Below, piece by piece: positions 52,989 to 63,671 of a DNA stretch of 64,000 nucleotides. The notes beneath the pieces were generated by a model. It was given only the letters and a program-made list of their open reading frames with translations. It was not told the DNA's origin and did not search any database. The number at the start of each line of letters is the position of its first letter. The stretch's first letter is position 1. The stretch covers positions 203,751-267,750 of the forward strand of contig NZ_LMPF01000001.1 in the NCBI RefSeq assembly GCF_001424345.1, written 5' to 3'. The translations under genes were made by a program, and so were the position numbers. Source of the stretch: Burkholderia sp. Leaf177. Lineage in GTDB: Bacteria; Pseudomonadota; Gammaproteobacteria; Burkholderiales; Burkholderiaceae.

Positions 52989-53882
52989 TTAAGCCGGTGA
53001 ATACGCGAGTCTCACATAGATAGGCGCGTACGGCTCGGCCTGGGTAATCTCGATCAGCGATTCGCGCGACAACTCCAGCATGGCGATGAAATTCACGACC
53101 ACGACTGGCACACCGCGCGTGGGATCGAAGAGATCGCAGAACTCCATGAAACGGGCGTTCTGCAGACGCCGCAAGATTACGCTCATGTGTTCCCGCACCG
53201 ACAATTCTTCGCGCGAGATCTTGTGATGCTCGACCAGCCGCGCCCGTTTGATCACGTCGGCCCACGCGGCCCGCAGGTCGTTCACATCCACGTCGGGGAA
53301 GCGCTGCGCGGAGCTTTGCTCCACGTACACTTCAGCACGCAGAAAGTCGCGGCCGAGTTGCGGAATATGATCCAGGCGCTGCGCCGCGAGCTTCATTTGC
53401 TCGTATTCGAGCAGACGCCGCACGAGTTCGGCACGCGGATCTTCGGCTTCTTCGCCGGTATCCGCCTTCTTGACTGGCAGCAGCATGCGCGACTTGATCT
53501 CGATCAGCATGGCTGCCATCAGCAGATATTCCGCCGCCAGTTCCAGGTTCGATTCGCGAATCTGGTCGACGTAGCCAAGGTACTGGCGCGTCACGTCCGC
53601 CATCGGGATGTCGAGGACGTTGAAATTCTGCTTGCGGATCAGGTACAGCAACAAGTCGAGCGGACCTTCGAACGCCTCGAGAAAGATCTCGAGCGCATCC
53701 GGCGGGATATACAGATCCGTTGGCAGCTTCCAGAGCGGCTCGCCGTACAAGTGCGCGAACGCTACGCCGTCAATGGTATTCGGCGTGGAATCGGTCGCGG
53801 GCGCGGCGAGTGCGGCGGCGCGATCGTCCTTGTCCGTTCCCGAATGATCCGCAGCGTGCTGCGCGTCGCGCGCGGAATTCAC
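52989..53882 (-). CDS. scpA: Segregation and condensation protein A
   Basis: 297-residue kleisin that bridges the SMC ATPase heads with ScpB. The core is EIFLEAFEGPLDLLLYLIRKQNFNVLDIP and the C-terminal winged helix VVVVNFIAMLELSRESLIEITQAEPYAPIYV. A disordered N-terminus (about 45 residues) precedes. The start is a GTG at 53882, two bases after the DUF3460 stop, so translation is probably coupled; a longer open frame exists but runs into the DUF3460 gene. scpB is not in the window. Confidence 0.9.
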   Translation of the reverse strand: MNSARDAQHAADHSGTDKDDRAAALAAPATDSTPNTIDGVAFAHLYGEPLWKLPTDLYIPPDALEIFLEAFEGPLDLLLYLIRKQNFNVLDIPMADVTRQYLGYVDQIRESNLELAAEYLLMAAMLIEIKSRMLLPVKKADTGEEAEDPRAELVRRLLEYEQMKLAAQRLDHIPQLGRDFLRAEVYVEQSSAQRFPDVDVNDLRAAWADVIKRARLVEHHKISREELSVREHMSVILRRLQNARFMEFCDLFDPTRGVPVVVVNFIAMLELSRESLIEITQAEPYAPIYVRLAYSPA

Positions 53883-53884
53883 GT

Positions 53885-54070
53885 TCAGAAATTCTGGTAA
53901 TAGACGTAGGACGTTTGCTCGACCCGCGATGTTTTCAGCTTCGCGCGTTCGTCCAGATCGACCGGCTGCTTGTCCCACAGGAGCGCGCGGCCCTTGCGCT
54001 GTTCGTCTTCCAGCGACGGCTTTTGCTCTTTCAGCTTGTTGATGAATTGGGTGATGTCCGACTGGTACAT
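53885..54070 (-). CDS. DUF3460-family small protein
   Basis: 61-residue charged protein MYQSDITQFINKLKEQKPSL... ending SYVYYQNF. Composition and position before scpA match the DUF3460 family common in Burkholderiales. The Lys/Glu/Asp-rich helix suggests a soluble partner protein. GGAAG precedes the ATG. Function unknown. Confidence 0.82.
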   Translation of the reverse strand: MYQSDITQFINKLKEQKPSLEDEQRKGRALLWDKQPVDLDERAKLKTSRVEQTSYVYYQNF

Positions 54071-54549
54071 GATTCGACTTCCGTTGGATCAGAACGATTC
54101 AGAAACGGGCGCGGCGCAACACAGATGAAACGTAAGGTGAAACGCCGCCGGGAACAAACGCAATTTTACCGCAAGCATCCGGGCGTGGAGCGGAAACCGG
54201 ACGCGAACGCCGCGCGTTGGCCATCCGGTCTATAAAAACTACTAGCTTCGCAGCAAAACGCCGGGTCGGTAAAAACCCTGTCATTAATTGCAAAATCGCG
54301 GAACAAGCACGGCAAAGCGCCGTCCAAGCGGCACTTCCGCGTTTTTCGCATTGTGCTGAGCGCTCGTCCTGCGTGCCTGAGCGTCGGCATGGCTCGGAAA
54401 AACCGCGCCCTCTGCGAAATGCCTGAATGGACGCTTCGGGACAGCCGGCGCCGCCAATGTGGTGAAATAGCGCCTGCCGGAATATCCGCTTGTTTGGCGG
54501 GTGTTTTCTCATTGCCAACTCATTGTTTTATCCAACCCGGAGGTCACGT
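54071..54549. other. Non-coding gap with divergent start regions
   Basis: About 480 bases between the DUF3460 gene and tamA. An open frame on the minus strand (54099-54518) is Arg/Cys/Ser-biased and lacks a ribosome site, so I reject it. A TAATT-containing AT-rich patch at about 54270-54300 may hold promoters. The only clear signal is the GGAGG at 54539-54543 used by tamA. Confidence 0.6.
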
Positions 54550-56397
54550 TTGGCGGGGCGCCTGTTTGATCCGCTGCGCTTCAAGCGCGGGCAAGCCGAG
54601 CATCGGCGGCTGGAAACGCCGCTGGTTGCATCGTCGAAAGCGCCTTCCCGTGCGCCGTCATTCGTGCGACGCGCCGTCTGGTCGCTCCACGCGCTGGCGC
54701 TTTGCGTCTTCGCCGTGCCCGCGCACGCCAAATACGACGTGGATATCGACGCACCCCGCAGCATCCGGTCGCTTCTGAAAGACCATCTGGATCTGTCGCG
54801 TTTCAAGAAACGAACCGATATCAGCGACGAACAATTCGACTTCCTCGTCACGGCCACGCCGCAAGAAGTGCGCGATCTCGTTGCAACCGACGGCTATTTC
54901 ACGCCCGTCGTGCGTACCGACGTCAAAAACGACGGCGAAAAACGATCCGTCACGATCTCCGTCGATCCCGGCCCGCAAACCAAGGTTGCCTCCGTGTCGC
55001 TGACCTTCAAGGGCGCCATCACGGAGGAGGATCGGGCGCAGGAAAACACCGCGCGCTTTGCGTTTTCGATTCGCGAAGGCGATCCGTTCTCGCAAGGCGC
55101 TTGGGACGATGCGAAAAATGCGTCGCTGAAAGCGCTTCAATCGCGGCGTTATCTGGGCGCGAAAATTTCGCAATCAAAGGCGCGGGTGAATCCACGCACG
55201 CATATCGTGGATTTGTCGGTGACGTTCGATAGCGGTCCCACCTTCACGTTCGGCAAGCTCGACGTTTCAGGCGTGCGGCGTTATCCCGAGCAGATCATTC
55301 ACAACGTGAATCCCATCCACGAAGGCGATATCTACGACGTCGCGCGCGTGAACGAATTGCAGCGCCAGTTGCAGAACACGCCGTATTACGCGTCGGTTGC
55401 CATCGACGCCGATAACGACGTGACCAAGCCCGTCGAAACGCCGATGCACCTGAAGGTCAGCGAGTATCCGTACAACAGCGTGCGCTACGGCGTGGGTTAC
55501 GCAACCGATACCGGGCCGCACATTCAGGGCGCCTATAGCTATCTGGATACGTTCGGGAAGGCGTATCCGTTCACGGTGTCGGGCCGTATCGATCAGACGC
55601 AGCAATATGGACAGGTTCAGCTTGCCATGCCGCCGGGCAACCGGGCGTGGGTGAACAGCGTGCTGGCTTCGTACACGAACACCAATGTGTCCGATACACG
55701 CATCTACAGCGCGCGCGCCGGCGTGCAGCGTTCGCGTTCGCTGCAGAACATCGACACGACGTATTCGCTGCTTTTCTATGCCGATCGGCTAACGCAGAAC
55801 GTCGGACCGCCTACAACGAGCCGTGCGCTGGTACCTTCATGGCAATGGGTGCGCCGTAACGTGGACGACCCGCTGTTCCCGCGCTCGGGCAATCTGATTC
55901 GTGCCGAAGCTGATTTTGCTGTCAAAGGCATTCTCACCGACCAGACGTTCGGCCGCGTGTACACGAACCTGCTGCAATACCTGCCACTGGGCAAGCGCGA
56001 CTTGTTCGTGTTCCGCGCGGAATTCGGCGGCGTGTTTACCGGCGGCGGGTCGAGCGGCATTCCGGCGTCGCTGCTGTTTCGTGCGGGCGGCGCAAATTCG
56101 GTGCGGGGTTACGGGTATCAGAGTATCGGTCACGACGTCGACGGTTCAGTGTTGCCGGTCAAATACTTGTTGACTGGCAGCACCGAATATCAGCACTGGT
56201 TTTCGCACGACTGGGGTGGCGCGGCTTTCTTTGATATAGGCGCGGCCGCCGACACCTGGAGCGAGCGCGTTTTCGAACCCGGCGCAGGCGTCGGCGTGCG
56301 CTGGCGCAGTCCGGTCGGACCCGTGAACGTGGACATTGCGTACGGTTTCAAGAACCGCGATATCCGTCCGTATCTGACGCTTGGAATTGCCTTTTGA
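54550..56397 (+). CDS. tamA: TamA, outer-membrane Omp85-family assembly protein
   Basis: 615-residue Omp85 protein working with TamB in assembling outer-membrane/autotransporter proteins and moving lipids. TTG 54550 is preceded by an ideal GGAGG six bases upstream and is the best start. Signal peptide about 40-60 (VWSLHALALCVFAVPAHA), then POTRA domains (about 75-310) and the barrel with the Omp85 signature FRAGGANSVRGYGYQSIG and the C-terminal DIAYGFKNRDIRPYLTLGIAF. tamB follows after 28 bases. Confidence 0.93.
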   Translation: MAGRLFDPLRFKRGQAEHRRLETPLVASSKAPSRAPSFVRRAVWSLHALALCVFAVPAHAKYDVDIDAPRSIRSLLKDHLDLSRFKKRTDISDEQFDFLVTATPQEVRDLVATDGYFTPVVRTDVKNDGEKRSVTISVDPGPQTKVASVSLTFKGAITEEDRAQENTARFAFSIREGDPFSQGAWDDAKNASLKALQSRRYLGAKISQSKARVNPRTHIVDLSVTFDSGPTFTFGKLDVSGVRRYPEQIIHNVNPIHEGDIYDVARVNELQRQLQNTPYYASVAIDADNDVTKPVETPMHLKVSEYPYNSVRYGVGYATDTGPHIQGAYSYLDTFGKAYPFTVSGRIDQTQQYGQVQLAMPPGNRAWVNSVLASYTNTNVSDTRIYSARAGVQRSRSLQNIDTTYSLLFYADRLTQNVGPPTTSRALVPSWQWVRRNVDDPLFPRSGNLIRAEADFAVKGILTDQTFGRVYTNLLQYLPLGKRDLFVFRAEFGGVFTGGGSSGIPASLLFRAGGANSVRGYGYQSIGHDVDGSVLPVKYLLTGSTEYQHWFSHDWGGAAFFDIGAAADTWSERVFEPGAGVGVRWRSPVGPVNVDIAYGFKNRDIRPYLTLGIAF

Positions 56398-56425
56398 TGA
56401 GTTTGCATAACGTGTTTTTTCGCGC

Positions 56426-59400
56426 ATGACGGAACAGAACGGCCAATCGCCCGCAGAGCAACCGGACCCTTCGGAGGGCCGGGGAGACGGCGCGTCCGAA
56501 GGCGGCAAACCGGTTCCAAAGAAGCGCGGCGGCTGGCGACGTTTCGCGAAATGGCTGGGCGGAATTGTTCTAGTGCTGGTGCTGTGCCTGGCGCTCGGAC
56601 TTGCGCTGATCTTGTACGGCCTGAACAGCGAGCGCGGGACGCGGTATGTCTGGCAGGCTGCAACGTCGCTGCTCGGCGGGCGTTTGAGCGGCACGCTCGA
56701 TGGCGGCGCGATTGCAACTGGCTTGCACTTGCGCAACGTTCGCTGGAAAGGCGCCGACGGCACGGATATCGGCGTGGACAAGGTGTCCGGCAAATGGGAA
56801 CTGACGCGCGCGCCGTTGCGTTTCACCATCGCCTATTTGCATGTTGGAACGGTCGATGCCCGGATCGCGCCATCGCCGAAAAGTAGCAGTCCGGTCGAGT
56901 TGCCGAAGGATCTGCGCTTGCCGATCCAGCTTGTCATCAGCGACGTCACGCTCGATAAGCTGCGTCTTCACGAAGGCGCGACGACCACGGAATTTTCCGG
57001 GCTCGCGCTGTCGGGTCATAGCGATGGCCGTCATCACGCGGCCACTGTCCAACGCCTCGATACACCGTTCGGCGCAGTCACGGCGGCGCTGAAACTCGAC
57101 GGCGGCGCGCGGCCGTTTCCCTTGACCGGGGACGTCGGATATTCGGGCAAGGTGAGCGACGAAACCGTTCAGGTCGCCGCGCGCCTTTCGGGATCGCTTC
57201 AGAACCTGACGGCGGATATTGATGCAAGCGGCATGAAGTTGAAGGGCAACGCGCACGTGGAGGCCGAGCCGTTCGGCGAGGTGCCGCTCAAGCGTGCGCT
57301 CGTCACCGTGGATCACGTGAATCCACAGGCATTCAGTCCGAGCGCGCCGTTCGCGGATCTGGCGCTGCGAGCCGAACTCAAGCCGGATCCGGCAACGCCG
57401 AACGCGCTGGTCGTGACCGGGCCGGTTTCCATCGTGAATGCGAAGCCGGGGACGGTGGACAAGCAGTTGATTCCGTTGATCGACGCCCAGGCGAACGTGA
57501 AGCTCGATGCCTCCGAGCAAGTCATCTCTGATTTGAACGTGCGGCTTTTGAAAGATGCAACGCTTACGGGCGGTGGGACGCTCAAAGACGGCAAGGGCGA
57601 GTTCGACCTGAAAGTAGCCAGGCTCGATTTAAGTCAAATTCAATCGACCATCCGGCCAACGCAGTTCGGTGGACCAATTGGTATCAAGCTTGCCGGCGAT
57701 ACACAGACCATCACGCTCGATCTGAACGACGCCAAGGCCGCACTGCGCGCGCAAGGCAAGATCACGCTCGACCCGAAGCAGACCGCATTCGATGCCGTGA
57801 AGGTCAGTGTGGGGAAGGGTCATGTGGAGCTGAACGGCGCGCTCAAGAAAGACGTGCATTCGAGCTACGACCTGAAGGCGAAGATCGTCGATTTCAATCC
57901 GTTGCTGCTGTCAGATCAATTGCTCGCAACGCCGCCGCCAGCGAAGGGCGCAAAGCGGCCCGCTGCGAAACCGCGGACCATAGAAGCGCGCGTCAACGGC
58001 ACGCTTTCCGCAACCGGTGTACTCGCGCCCACGCTCACCACGAAAGCGCAATTCAAGCTCGGCGAAAGCGTCTACGACAATTTGCCGCTGACCGGCGCGG
58101 GCACAATCCAGGTGGTGGGAACGCGCATCTTGCCGAGCAACGCGACGCTTTCCATCGCGGGGAATAACGTCGATCTGAATGGCAGTTTCGGTACGCCGAG
58201 CGACCGGTTGCGCTTTCGCATCGACGCCCCGCAGCTCGAGCGGCTTGGTTTCGGTCTGGCGGGCCTCGTGAAGGCAGACGGCGATCTCACCGGTTCCTTC
58301 GCGCATCCGAATGTCGCGGCGAATTATCAGGCCGACAGCGTGGTGTTCGGCGCCAGTCGCGTCGGTCATGCAGAAGGGCGTGCCGAGGCGCGCGACGGCG
58401 CGAACGGCGCGCTCGTCTTTACGTTGAAGGCGCGCGATGTCAGCACGGACGGCGTCGATCTTTCCAGCTTCAACGCCGACCTGAACGGCACGCGGGCCAA
58501 TCACACGCTCAACGCAACAGCCGTCGGAAAGTTGCGCGGCAATGCGGTCAACCTGACGCTCGCGGCAAACGGCCGCCTCACCGACGCCCGCGACGGCGCG
58601 CATTGGGACGGCACGGTCACGCGTTTATCGAATAAAGGCACGCCGAACCTGAATCTCGACGCGCCGCTGACCGTGAGCTACGCCCCCAACCATATTGCGC
58701 TGGGTGCAACGCGGTTGTCGGCGGAAGGCGCCGTGCTCGACCTGAAATCGTTCGCATTCGACAGCGGCCGTATCAGTTCTGTTGGCTCGCTGACCAATCT
58801 CTCCGTGTTGCGAATGCTCGACATCCGCCAGGAACTGATGGGTGGTCCGCCGCCGATCAAGACCGATCTCGTCTTCGACGGCGACTGGAACTTCGCGCTC
58901 GGCGCGACCGCGACGGGCTACGTGCAAGTGAAGCGGCGCGGTGGCGACGTGTCCATCGACGCCGCTCGTGGCGTCGCCGCTTTAGGCATCACGGACATTG
59001 CCGCGCGTGCCGATTTCACCGGCGGCAACCGGCTCAACGCCACGTTGCATGCGCAGGCGTCGCGCATCGGCGTGATCGATGCCAACGTCCATACAACGCT
59101 GGTTTCGCGCGATGGCGTGCTGACCGTATCCGACGATGCGCCCGTGAGCGGCGGCATTGAAGCCAACGTGCCGACGCTGCGTACAACGGGCGGATTGATC
59201 GGCCCGACGTATTTGCTCGATGGCCGGATCGGGTTGAAGCTGACTATCGCGGGAATCGTCGCCAAGCCGACGGTGTCCGGCATGTTGACGGGCGACGGGT
59301 TGTCGGTGACAGTCATCGATCAGGGTGTGCAGTTGAAGGACGGCGTGATCCGCATTGCGCTTTCCGAGAACCTCGTTGATCTTCAGCAGGTCGAGTTCCA

Positions 59401-60472
59401 CGGCGCGAGCGGCACGCTGCGCGCAACCGGAAAAGTGCGGCTCGATCAGGATCAGCCGGATCTGACGGCGAGCATTATTGCGGACAAGCTGGAACTGTTC
59501 GCTTCGCCGGACCGGCAGTTGCAGTTGTCCGGTAGCGCGTCGGTGGCGAACGGGGGGTTGAAGGGCGGCATGAATATCGACGGCAAGTTCACCGTCGATC
59601 ACGCGCTTTTCGATCTGCCTGAGCAATCAGCGCCTTCGCTCGGTGACGACGTCGTGATCGTGCGGCCGGACGGTACGGTGAAAGGCGAAGACCAGGCCGT
59701 GGTGGCCACCGGCGACAAACCCGTGGGTGCGTTTGCGCCGCGCGCGAATATCGATATAAACCTTGGGCAGAAGTTCCGCTTCCGCGGTGCGGGCGCCGAC
59801 CTGGGTCTCGCCGGCACCATCACCGCCATGAGCGCGCCAAACATGCCGTTGCGCGCGGTCGGCAACGTGCGGGTCACGCCGGGCTCGACGTACACGGCGT
59901 TCGGGCGAAAGCTCGGCATCGAGAACGGATTCTTCACGTTCAACGGGCCGGTCGCCAATCCCGGCATCAACATCCTCGCAATGCGACGCAATCAGGAAAT
60001 CGAAGCCGGCGTGCAGGTTACAGGAACGGTTCAGGCGCCCAATGCCAAGCTGATTTCCGAGCCCAACGTGCCGGACAACGAAAAGCTGTCGTGGCTGTTG
60101 TTTGGTCATGGCACGGACCAGGGCAACAACGTGGGCCAGCAAAGCGCGATGACCAACGCGCTGGCATTGCTCGGAAGCGCGAGCGGCAAGCGGATCGCGC
60201 AGACGTTCGGGCTCGATGAGTTTTCCATCGGCACCAGCGAGGTCGGGCTGACCGATCCGCAAGTCGTGATGTTGTCGAAAGCCATCAACGAACGTCTGGT
60301 GCTTGGTTACGAGCAGGGCTTGCAGTCGGCCAGCAACGCCATCAAGATGACGCTGAACCTGTCGCGCTTCTGGTCCGTTTCGGCATACGGCGGCACGTTC
60401 CAGGGACTCGATCTGCTTTATACGCGGCGCTTCGATTCGTGGGCGCGAAGGAACGGGCCTTCGGAAAGGTAG
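56426..60472 (+). CDS. tamB: TamB, periplasm-spanning translocation/assembly protein
   Basis: 1348-residue AsmA-like bridge protein anchored by one N-terminal helix (about 44-66) after a charged tail; the rest is periplasmic beta-taco repeats forming a hydrophobic groove. The C-terminal DUF490/TamB domain starts near residue 1000, with LRAVGNVRVTPGSTYTAFGRKLGIENG and SWLLFGHGTD. It probably interacts with TamA at the outer membrane. It is the second gene of the tamAB operon and ends before a bidirectional terminator. YdbH or other AsmA proteins are alternatives, but tamA linkage decides. Confidence 0.94.
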   Translation: MTEQNGQSPAEQPDPSEGRGDGASEGGKPVPKKRGGWRRFAKWLGGIVLVLVLCLALGLALILYGLNSERGTRYVWQAATSLLGGRLSGTLDGGAIATGLHLRNVRWKGADGTDIGVDKVSGKWELTRAPLRFTIAYLHVGTVDARIAPSPKSSSPVELPKDLRLPIQLVISDVTLDKLRLHEGATTTEFSGLALSGHSDGRHHAATVQRLDTPFGAVTAALKLDGGARPFPLTGDVGYSGKVSDETVQVAARLSGSLQNLTADIDASGMKLKGNAHVEAEPFGEVPLKRALVTVDHVNPQAFSPSAPFADLALRAELKPDPATPNALVVTGPVSIVNAKPGTVDKQLIPLIDAQANVKLDASEQVISDLNVRLLKDATLTGGGTLKDGKGEFDLKVARLDLSQIQSTIRPTQFGGPIGIKLAGDTQTITLDLNDAKAALRAQGKITLDPKQTAFDAVKVSVGKGHVELNGALKKDVHSSYDLKAKIVDFNPLLLSDQLLATPPPAKGAKRPAAKPRTIEARVNGTLSATGVLAPTLTTKAQFKLGESVYDNLPLTGAGTIQVVGTRILPSNATLSIAGNNVDLNGSFGTPSDRLRFRIDAPQLERLGFGLAGLVKADGDLTGSFAHPNVAANYQADSVVFGASRVGHAEGRAEARDGANGALVFTLKARDVSTDGVDLSSFNADLNGTRANHTLNATAVGKLRGNAVNLTLAANGRLTDARDGAHWDGTVTRLSNKGTPNLNLDAPLTVSYAPNHIALGATRLSAEGAVLDLKSFAFDSGRISSVGSLTNLSVLRMLDIRQELMGGPPPIKTDLVFDGDWNFALGATATGYVQVKRRGGDVSIDAARGVAALGITDIAARADFTGGNRLNATLHAQASRIGVIDANVHTTLVSRDGVLTVSDDAPVSGGIEANVPTLRTTGGLIGPTYLLDGRIGLKLTIAGIVAKPTVSGMLTGDGLSVTVIDQGVQLKDGVIRIALSENLVDLQQVEFHGASGTLRATGKVRLDQDQPDLTASIIADKLELFASPDRQLQLSGSASVANGGLKGGMNIDGKFTVDHALFDLPEQSAPSLGDDVVIVRPDGTVKGEDQAVVATGDKPVGAFAPRANIDINLGQKFRFRGAGADLGLAGTITAMSAPNMPLRAVGNVRVTPGSTYTAFGRKLGIENGFFTFNGPVANPGINILAMRRNQEIEAGVQVTGTVQAPNAKLISEPNVPDNEKLSWLLFGHGTDQGNNVGQQSAMTNALALLGSASGKRIAQTFGLDEFSIGTSEVGLTDPQVVMLSKAINERLVLGYEQGLQSASNAIKMTLNLSRFWSVSAYGGTFQGLDLLYTRRFDSWARRNGPSER

Positions 60473-60478
60473 GCATGT

Positions 60479-60520
60479 AAAAAGGGCCGTTCAACGCGAG
60501 TTGAATGGCCCTTTGCTTTA
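60479..60520. terminator. Bidirectional terminator between tamB and metG
   Basis: AAAGGGCC-TTCAA / TTGAA-GGCCCTTT stem with one bulged mismatch and a 6-base loop, A-rich on the left and T-rich on the right. Ends tamB and metG. Confidence 0.88.
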
Positions 60521-60534
60521 CGCTCAGCCGGGAT

Positions 60535-62649
60535 TTACTTCACGCGCATTCCCGGCTTCGCGCCGCTGTGCGGTTCGAGAATATAAAGTCCCGGTTCGGC
60601 TTTCTCGTCCGCCGCCGATGCCGCCAGCACCATGCCTTCCGAAAGACCGAATTTCATCTTGCGCGGCGCGAGGTTCGCGACCATCACCGTGAACTTGCCG
60701 ATCAGATCCTGCGGCTGATATGCCGACTTGATGCCGGAAAACACGTTGCGCGTTTTCTCTTCGCCAACGTCCAGCGTCAGTTGCAGCAGCTTGTCCGATC
60801 CTTCCACGGCCGTGCAATCCACGATCTTCGCAATACGCAAATCGATCTTCGCGAAGTCATCGATAGAAATCGTGCCTTCAGCTTCCGGCGCTTTTTCCTT
60901 CGTGGCTTTCTTCGATGCCGGCGCAGCCACCGCCGCAGCCGCGGTTTGCCCCGGCGCGATCGATTCACGGTTCGCCGCAATCAACGCCTCGATCTGCTTC
61001 GGATCGACGCGCGTCATCAAGTGCTTGTAAGCGTTGATCGGCTGCGATGAGCTGAGCGGCGTGGCTGCATCGGCCCAAACAAGCGGCTTGATGCCCAAAA
61101 ATGCCTCCACCGATTCCGCCAGCAACGGCAACACTGGCTTCAACGCCAACGACAACAACCGGAATGCTTCCAGGCTGACGCTGCAGGTTTCGTGCAGCGC
61201 GGCTGCGTTCGCCGGATCCTTGGCTTGATCCCAGGGCTTCGCGGTATCCACATAACCGTTGACCGTATCGGCGAGATCCATGGTCGTGCGCAGCGCGCGG
61301 CCATATTCACGCGCTTCGAACAGCGCCGCGATTTGCGGAACCGCCGCGCGCAATTGCAGCAGCAGCGGATGATTCATCGCGCTGTCCTGCACGCGGCCAT
61401 CGAAACGCTTGATCAGGAAACCCGCCGCCCGGCTCGCAATGTTCACGTACTTGCCGACCAGATCGCTGTTCACGCGCGCCTGGAAATCATCGAGATTCAA
61501 GTCGATGTCTTCCATGGTGTGGTTCAGCTTCGCGGCGAAGTAATAGCGCAGCCATTCCGGATTGATGCCCGTATCGATCACGCTTTTCGCCGTGATGAAC
61601 GTGCCGCGCGACTTCGACATCTTCGCGCCATCGACGGTCAGAAAGCCGTGCGCGAACACGTTCGTGGGCGTCCGGTGACCCGAGAATTGCAGCATGGCCG
61701 GCCAGAACAGCGTATGAAAATACAGGATGTCCTTGCCAATGAAGTGATACTGCTCCGTCTTCGATCCTGGCCGGATCCACTCTTCGAAATCAAGGCCGCG
61801 TGCATCGGCCAGATTCTTGAAACTGGCGTAATAGCCGACGGGCGCGTCCACCCACACGTAGAAATACTTGCCCGGCGCGCCTGGAATTTCGAAGCCGAAG
61901 TACGGCGAATCGCGCGAGATGTCCCAGTCCGCGAGCTTCGCTTCGCCTTTGTCGCCCAGCCATTCGCGCATCTTGTTCGTGGCCTCCGGCTGCGCCAGAC
62001 CGCTGACCCAGCCGCGGAGGAAATCTTCGCAACGCGGGTCGGAGAGGCGGAAAAAGTAGTGCGTCGATGTTTTGCGGACCGGCGTTGCGCCCGAGACAAC
62101 CGAATATGGGTTGATCAGGTCGAGCGGCTGGTACGTCGAGCCGCAGACTTCGCAGTTGTCGCCGTATTGGTCCTTCGCGCCGCACTTCGGGCATTCGCCC
62201 TTGATGAAGCGGTCCGGCAGGAACATTTCCTTGACTGGATCGTAGGCCTGCTCGATATCCCGTGCATCGATCAAACCGGCTTCCTGGAGCGACGTGTAGA
62301 TCGATTCGCACAAGACGCGGTTTTCCTCGGCGTCGGTGGAGTAATAGTTGTCGAAGGAAATGCCGAAGCTGTCGAAATCGCGTTTGTGCTCTTTGCCGAC
62401 GCGTTCGATCAATTGTTTCGGCGTGATGCCTTCCTGCTCGGCGCGCAGCATGATGGGCGTGCCGTGGGTATCGTCAGCGCCGACGTAATACACCTCGTGA
62501 CCGTGCATTCGCAGCGCCCGAACCCAGATATCCGTCTGGATATATTCGACCATATGGCCGATATGAATCTGGCCGTTCGCATATGGAAGCGCCGACGTGA
62601 CGAGGACTCGGCGATGGGCGGGTGCGGAAATCGGTGCTGACGATGACAT
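60535..62649 (-). CDS. metG: Methionyl-tRNA synthetase
   Basis: 704-residue class I aminoacyl-tRNA synthetase charging tRNA-Met. HIGH-type motif HIGH at residues 29-32 ([10 protein letters not shown]), zinc knuckle CPKC-CEVC at about 150-166, KMSKS 343-347 and a C-terminal tRNA-binding domain ([19 protein letters not shown], from about 600) after an Ala/Lys-rich linker. The frame stays open upstream of ATG 62649, but the added sequence is not family-like. A TAGAAT box is at 62703-62708 on the minus strand. Confidence 0.96.
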   Translation of the reverse strand: MSSSAPISAPAHRRVLVTSALPYANGQIHIGHMVEYIQTDIWVRALRMHGHEVYYVGADDTHGTPIMLRAEQEGITPKQLIERVGKEHKRDFDSFGISFDNYYSTDAEENRVLCESIYTSLQEAGLIDARDIEQAYDPVKEMFLPDRFIKGECPKCGAKDQYGDNCEVCGSTYQPLDLINPYSVVSGATPVRKTSTHYFFRLSDPRCEDFLRGWVSGLAQPEATNKMREWLGDKGEAKLADWDISRDSPYFGFEIPGAPGKYFYVWVDAPVGYYASFKNLADARGLDFEEWIRPGSKTEQYHFIGKDILYFHTLFWPAMLQFSGHRTPTNVFAHGFLTVDGAKMSKSRGTFITAKSVIDTGINPEWLRYYFAAKLNHTMEDIDLNLDDFQARVNSDLVGKYVNIASRAAGFLIKRFDGRVQDSAMNHPLLLQLRAAVPQIAALFEAREYGRALRTTMDLADTVNGYVDTAKPWDQAKDPANAAALHETCSVSLEAFRLLSLALKPVLPLLAESVEAFLGIKPLVWADAATPLSSSQPINAYKHLMTRVDPKQIEALIAANRESIAPGQTAAAAVAAPASKKATKEKAPEAEGTISIDDFAKIDLRIAKIVDCTAVEGSDKLLQLTLDVGEEKTRNVFSGIKSAYQPQDLIGKFTVMVANLAPRKMKFGLSEGMVLAASAADEKAEPGLYILEPHSGAKPGMRVK

Positions 62650-63014
62650 AAGGCGCTGACCTGCGGTTAAAAGTCGGTGATTGCGTAAAAAAGCGAACCA
62701 CGATTCTAGCAGGAGGCGAACAGCACGCTGGGCGCGGAGGAAGGCGACGCAGGCGAGGCGAAAACCCCAGCGTTCACAAATTCTGGACGAAAAAAAACCG
62801 GGGCAATATAGCGGGCCCCGGAGCAACAACGACAAGAGGAGAATGGCACGTGGCGGCACTGCCAGCCACCTACCGTTAATACAGACACGCGGTGTGCGGC
62901 CAAAGTTTCAACTATTTTCCGGGTTTCTCGCGAATCTTCACGATATTTTCCAGAACCGGTCAAAACCCCGGCCGCACTGCCAAAAGAGTCAATTCCCCTT
63001 GTAAATCAAGCCGC
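62650..63014. other. metG upstream region with the OmpA-gene terminator
   Basis: 365 bases without a credible gene. Contains the metG -10-like box (62703-62708) and the terminator at 62790-62821; the stretch 62822-63014 shows no further structure I can name. Confidence 0.6.
62790..62821 (-). terminator. Intrinsic terminator downstream of the OmpA-like lipoprotein
   Basis: On the minus strand CCGGGGC / GCCCCGG forms a stem with a 10-base loop followed by eight T. It lies 190 bases beyond the stop of the lipoprotein gene at 63015 and before the metG promoter. Confidence 0.85.
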
Positions 63015-63671
63015 TTACTGTACTTGTCCCGGTTGTGCCGTCGCGCGCAGATAAATCTCCACGCGGCGATTCTGTGCGCGACCAGCTTCCGTTGCGTTAT
63101 CGGCGATAGGCTGGGTCTGGCCCATGCCCGAAGCTGCCAGGCGCTGACCTGCTACACCGTGACCCGCCAGATACGATGCCACGCTTTGTGCACGGTTCTG
63201 CGACAAAGTCTGGTTGTAAGCCGGTTGGCCCGTGCTATCCGTATGGCCGACCACCTGAGCGATCAGCTCCGGATGCTGCACCAGCGTTTGCGTGACCTGG
63301 TCGAGCACAGGCGCGAACGTCGGCTTGATGGCGTAGCTGTTGGTATCGAACGAGATTGCGTTCGGGATATTGACCTTCAGCGAGCCGTCCTGCTGCTCGG
63401 TCACTTGCGTGCCGGTGCCTTTCGTGGCGCCCGTCAGCTTGCCCTTGATGGCCTGCCAGTTGTAACCGGTGATGCCGCCAGCAGCAGCGCCGACGCCTGC
63501 GCCGATCGCCGCACCCTTGCCGCCGCCGAAAATTGCGCCAAGGCCCGCGCCGGTCGCGGCGCCAATACCCGTGCCCACCGCTGCATTATTGCCCTGCTGC
63601 GAAGCGCAACCGGCGACCAATGCACCAGCTACGGCGATTACGGACAAGCGCGTCATCATTTTCGAGTTCAT
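63015..63671 (-). CDS. OmpA-family lipoprotein with glycine-zipper domain
   Basis: 218-residue outer-membrane lipoprotein. Lipobox LVAGC (Cys22), a Gly/Ala-rich zipper region (about 30-75) that may span or pack in the membrane, and a C-terminal OmpA peptidoglycan-binding domain (about 110-218) with VVGHTDSTGQPAYNQTLSQNRAQSV and NRRVEIYLRA. Anchors the outer membrane to peptidoglycan. GGAG is eight bases before ATG 63671; TTG 63692 and ATG 63677 are less well placed. Confidence 0.9.
   Translation of the reverse strand: MNSKMMTRLSVIAVAGALVAGCASQQGNNAAVGTGIGAATGAGLGAIFGGGKGAAIGAGVGAAAGGITGYNWQAIKGKLTGATKGTGTQVTEQQDGSLKVNIPNAISFDTNSYAIKPTFAPVLDQVTQTLVQHPELIAQVVGHTDSTGQPAYNQTLSQNRAQSVASYLAGHGVAGQRLAASGMGQTQPIADNATEAGRAQNRRVEIYLRATAQPGQVQ

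Noticed and set aside
54099..54518. 139-codon minus-strand ORF in the gap before tamA
   Set aside because: Cys/Arg/Ser-rich, no ribosome site and overlaps likely promoter sequence for tamA.
61192..62640. 482-codon plus-strand frame opposite metG
   Set aside because: Fully antisense to metG, composition dominated by Arg/Val/Ile/Asp with no recognisable motif and no ribosome site.
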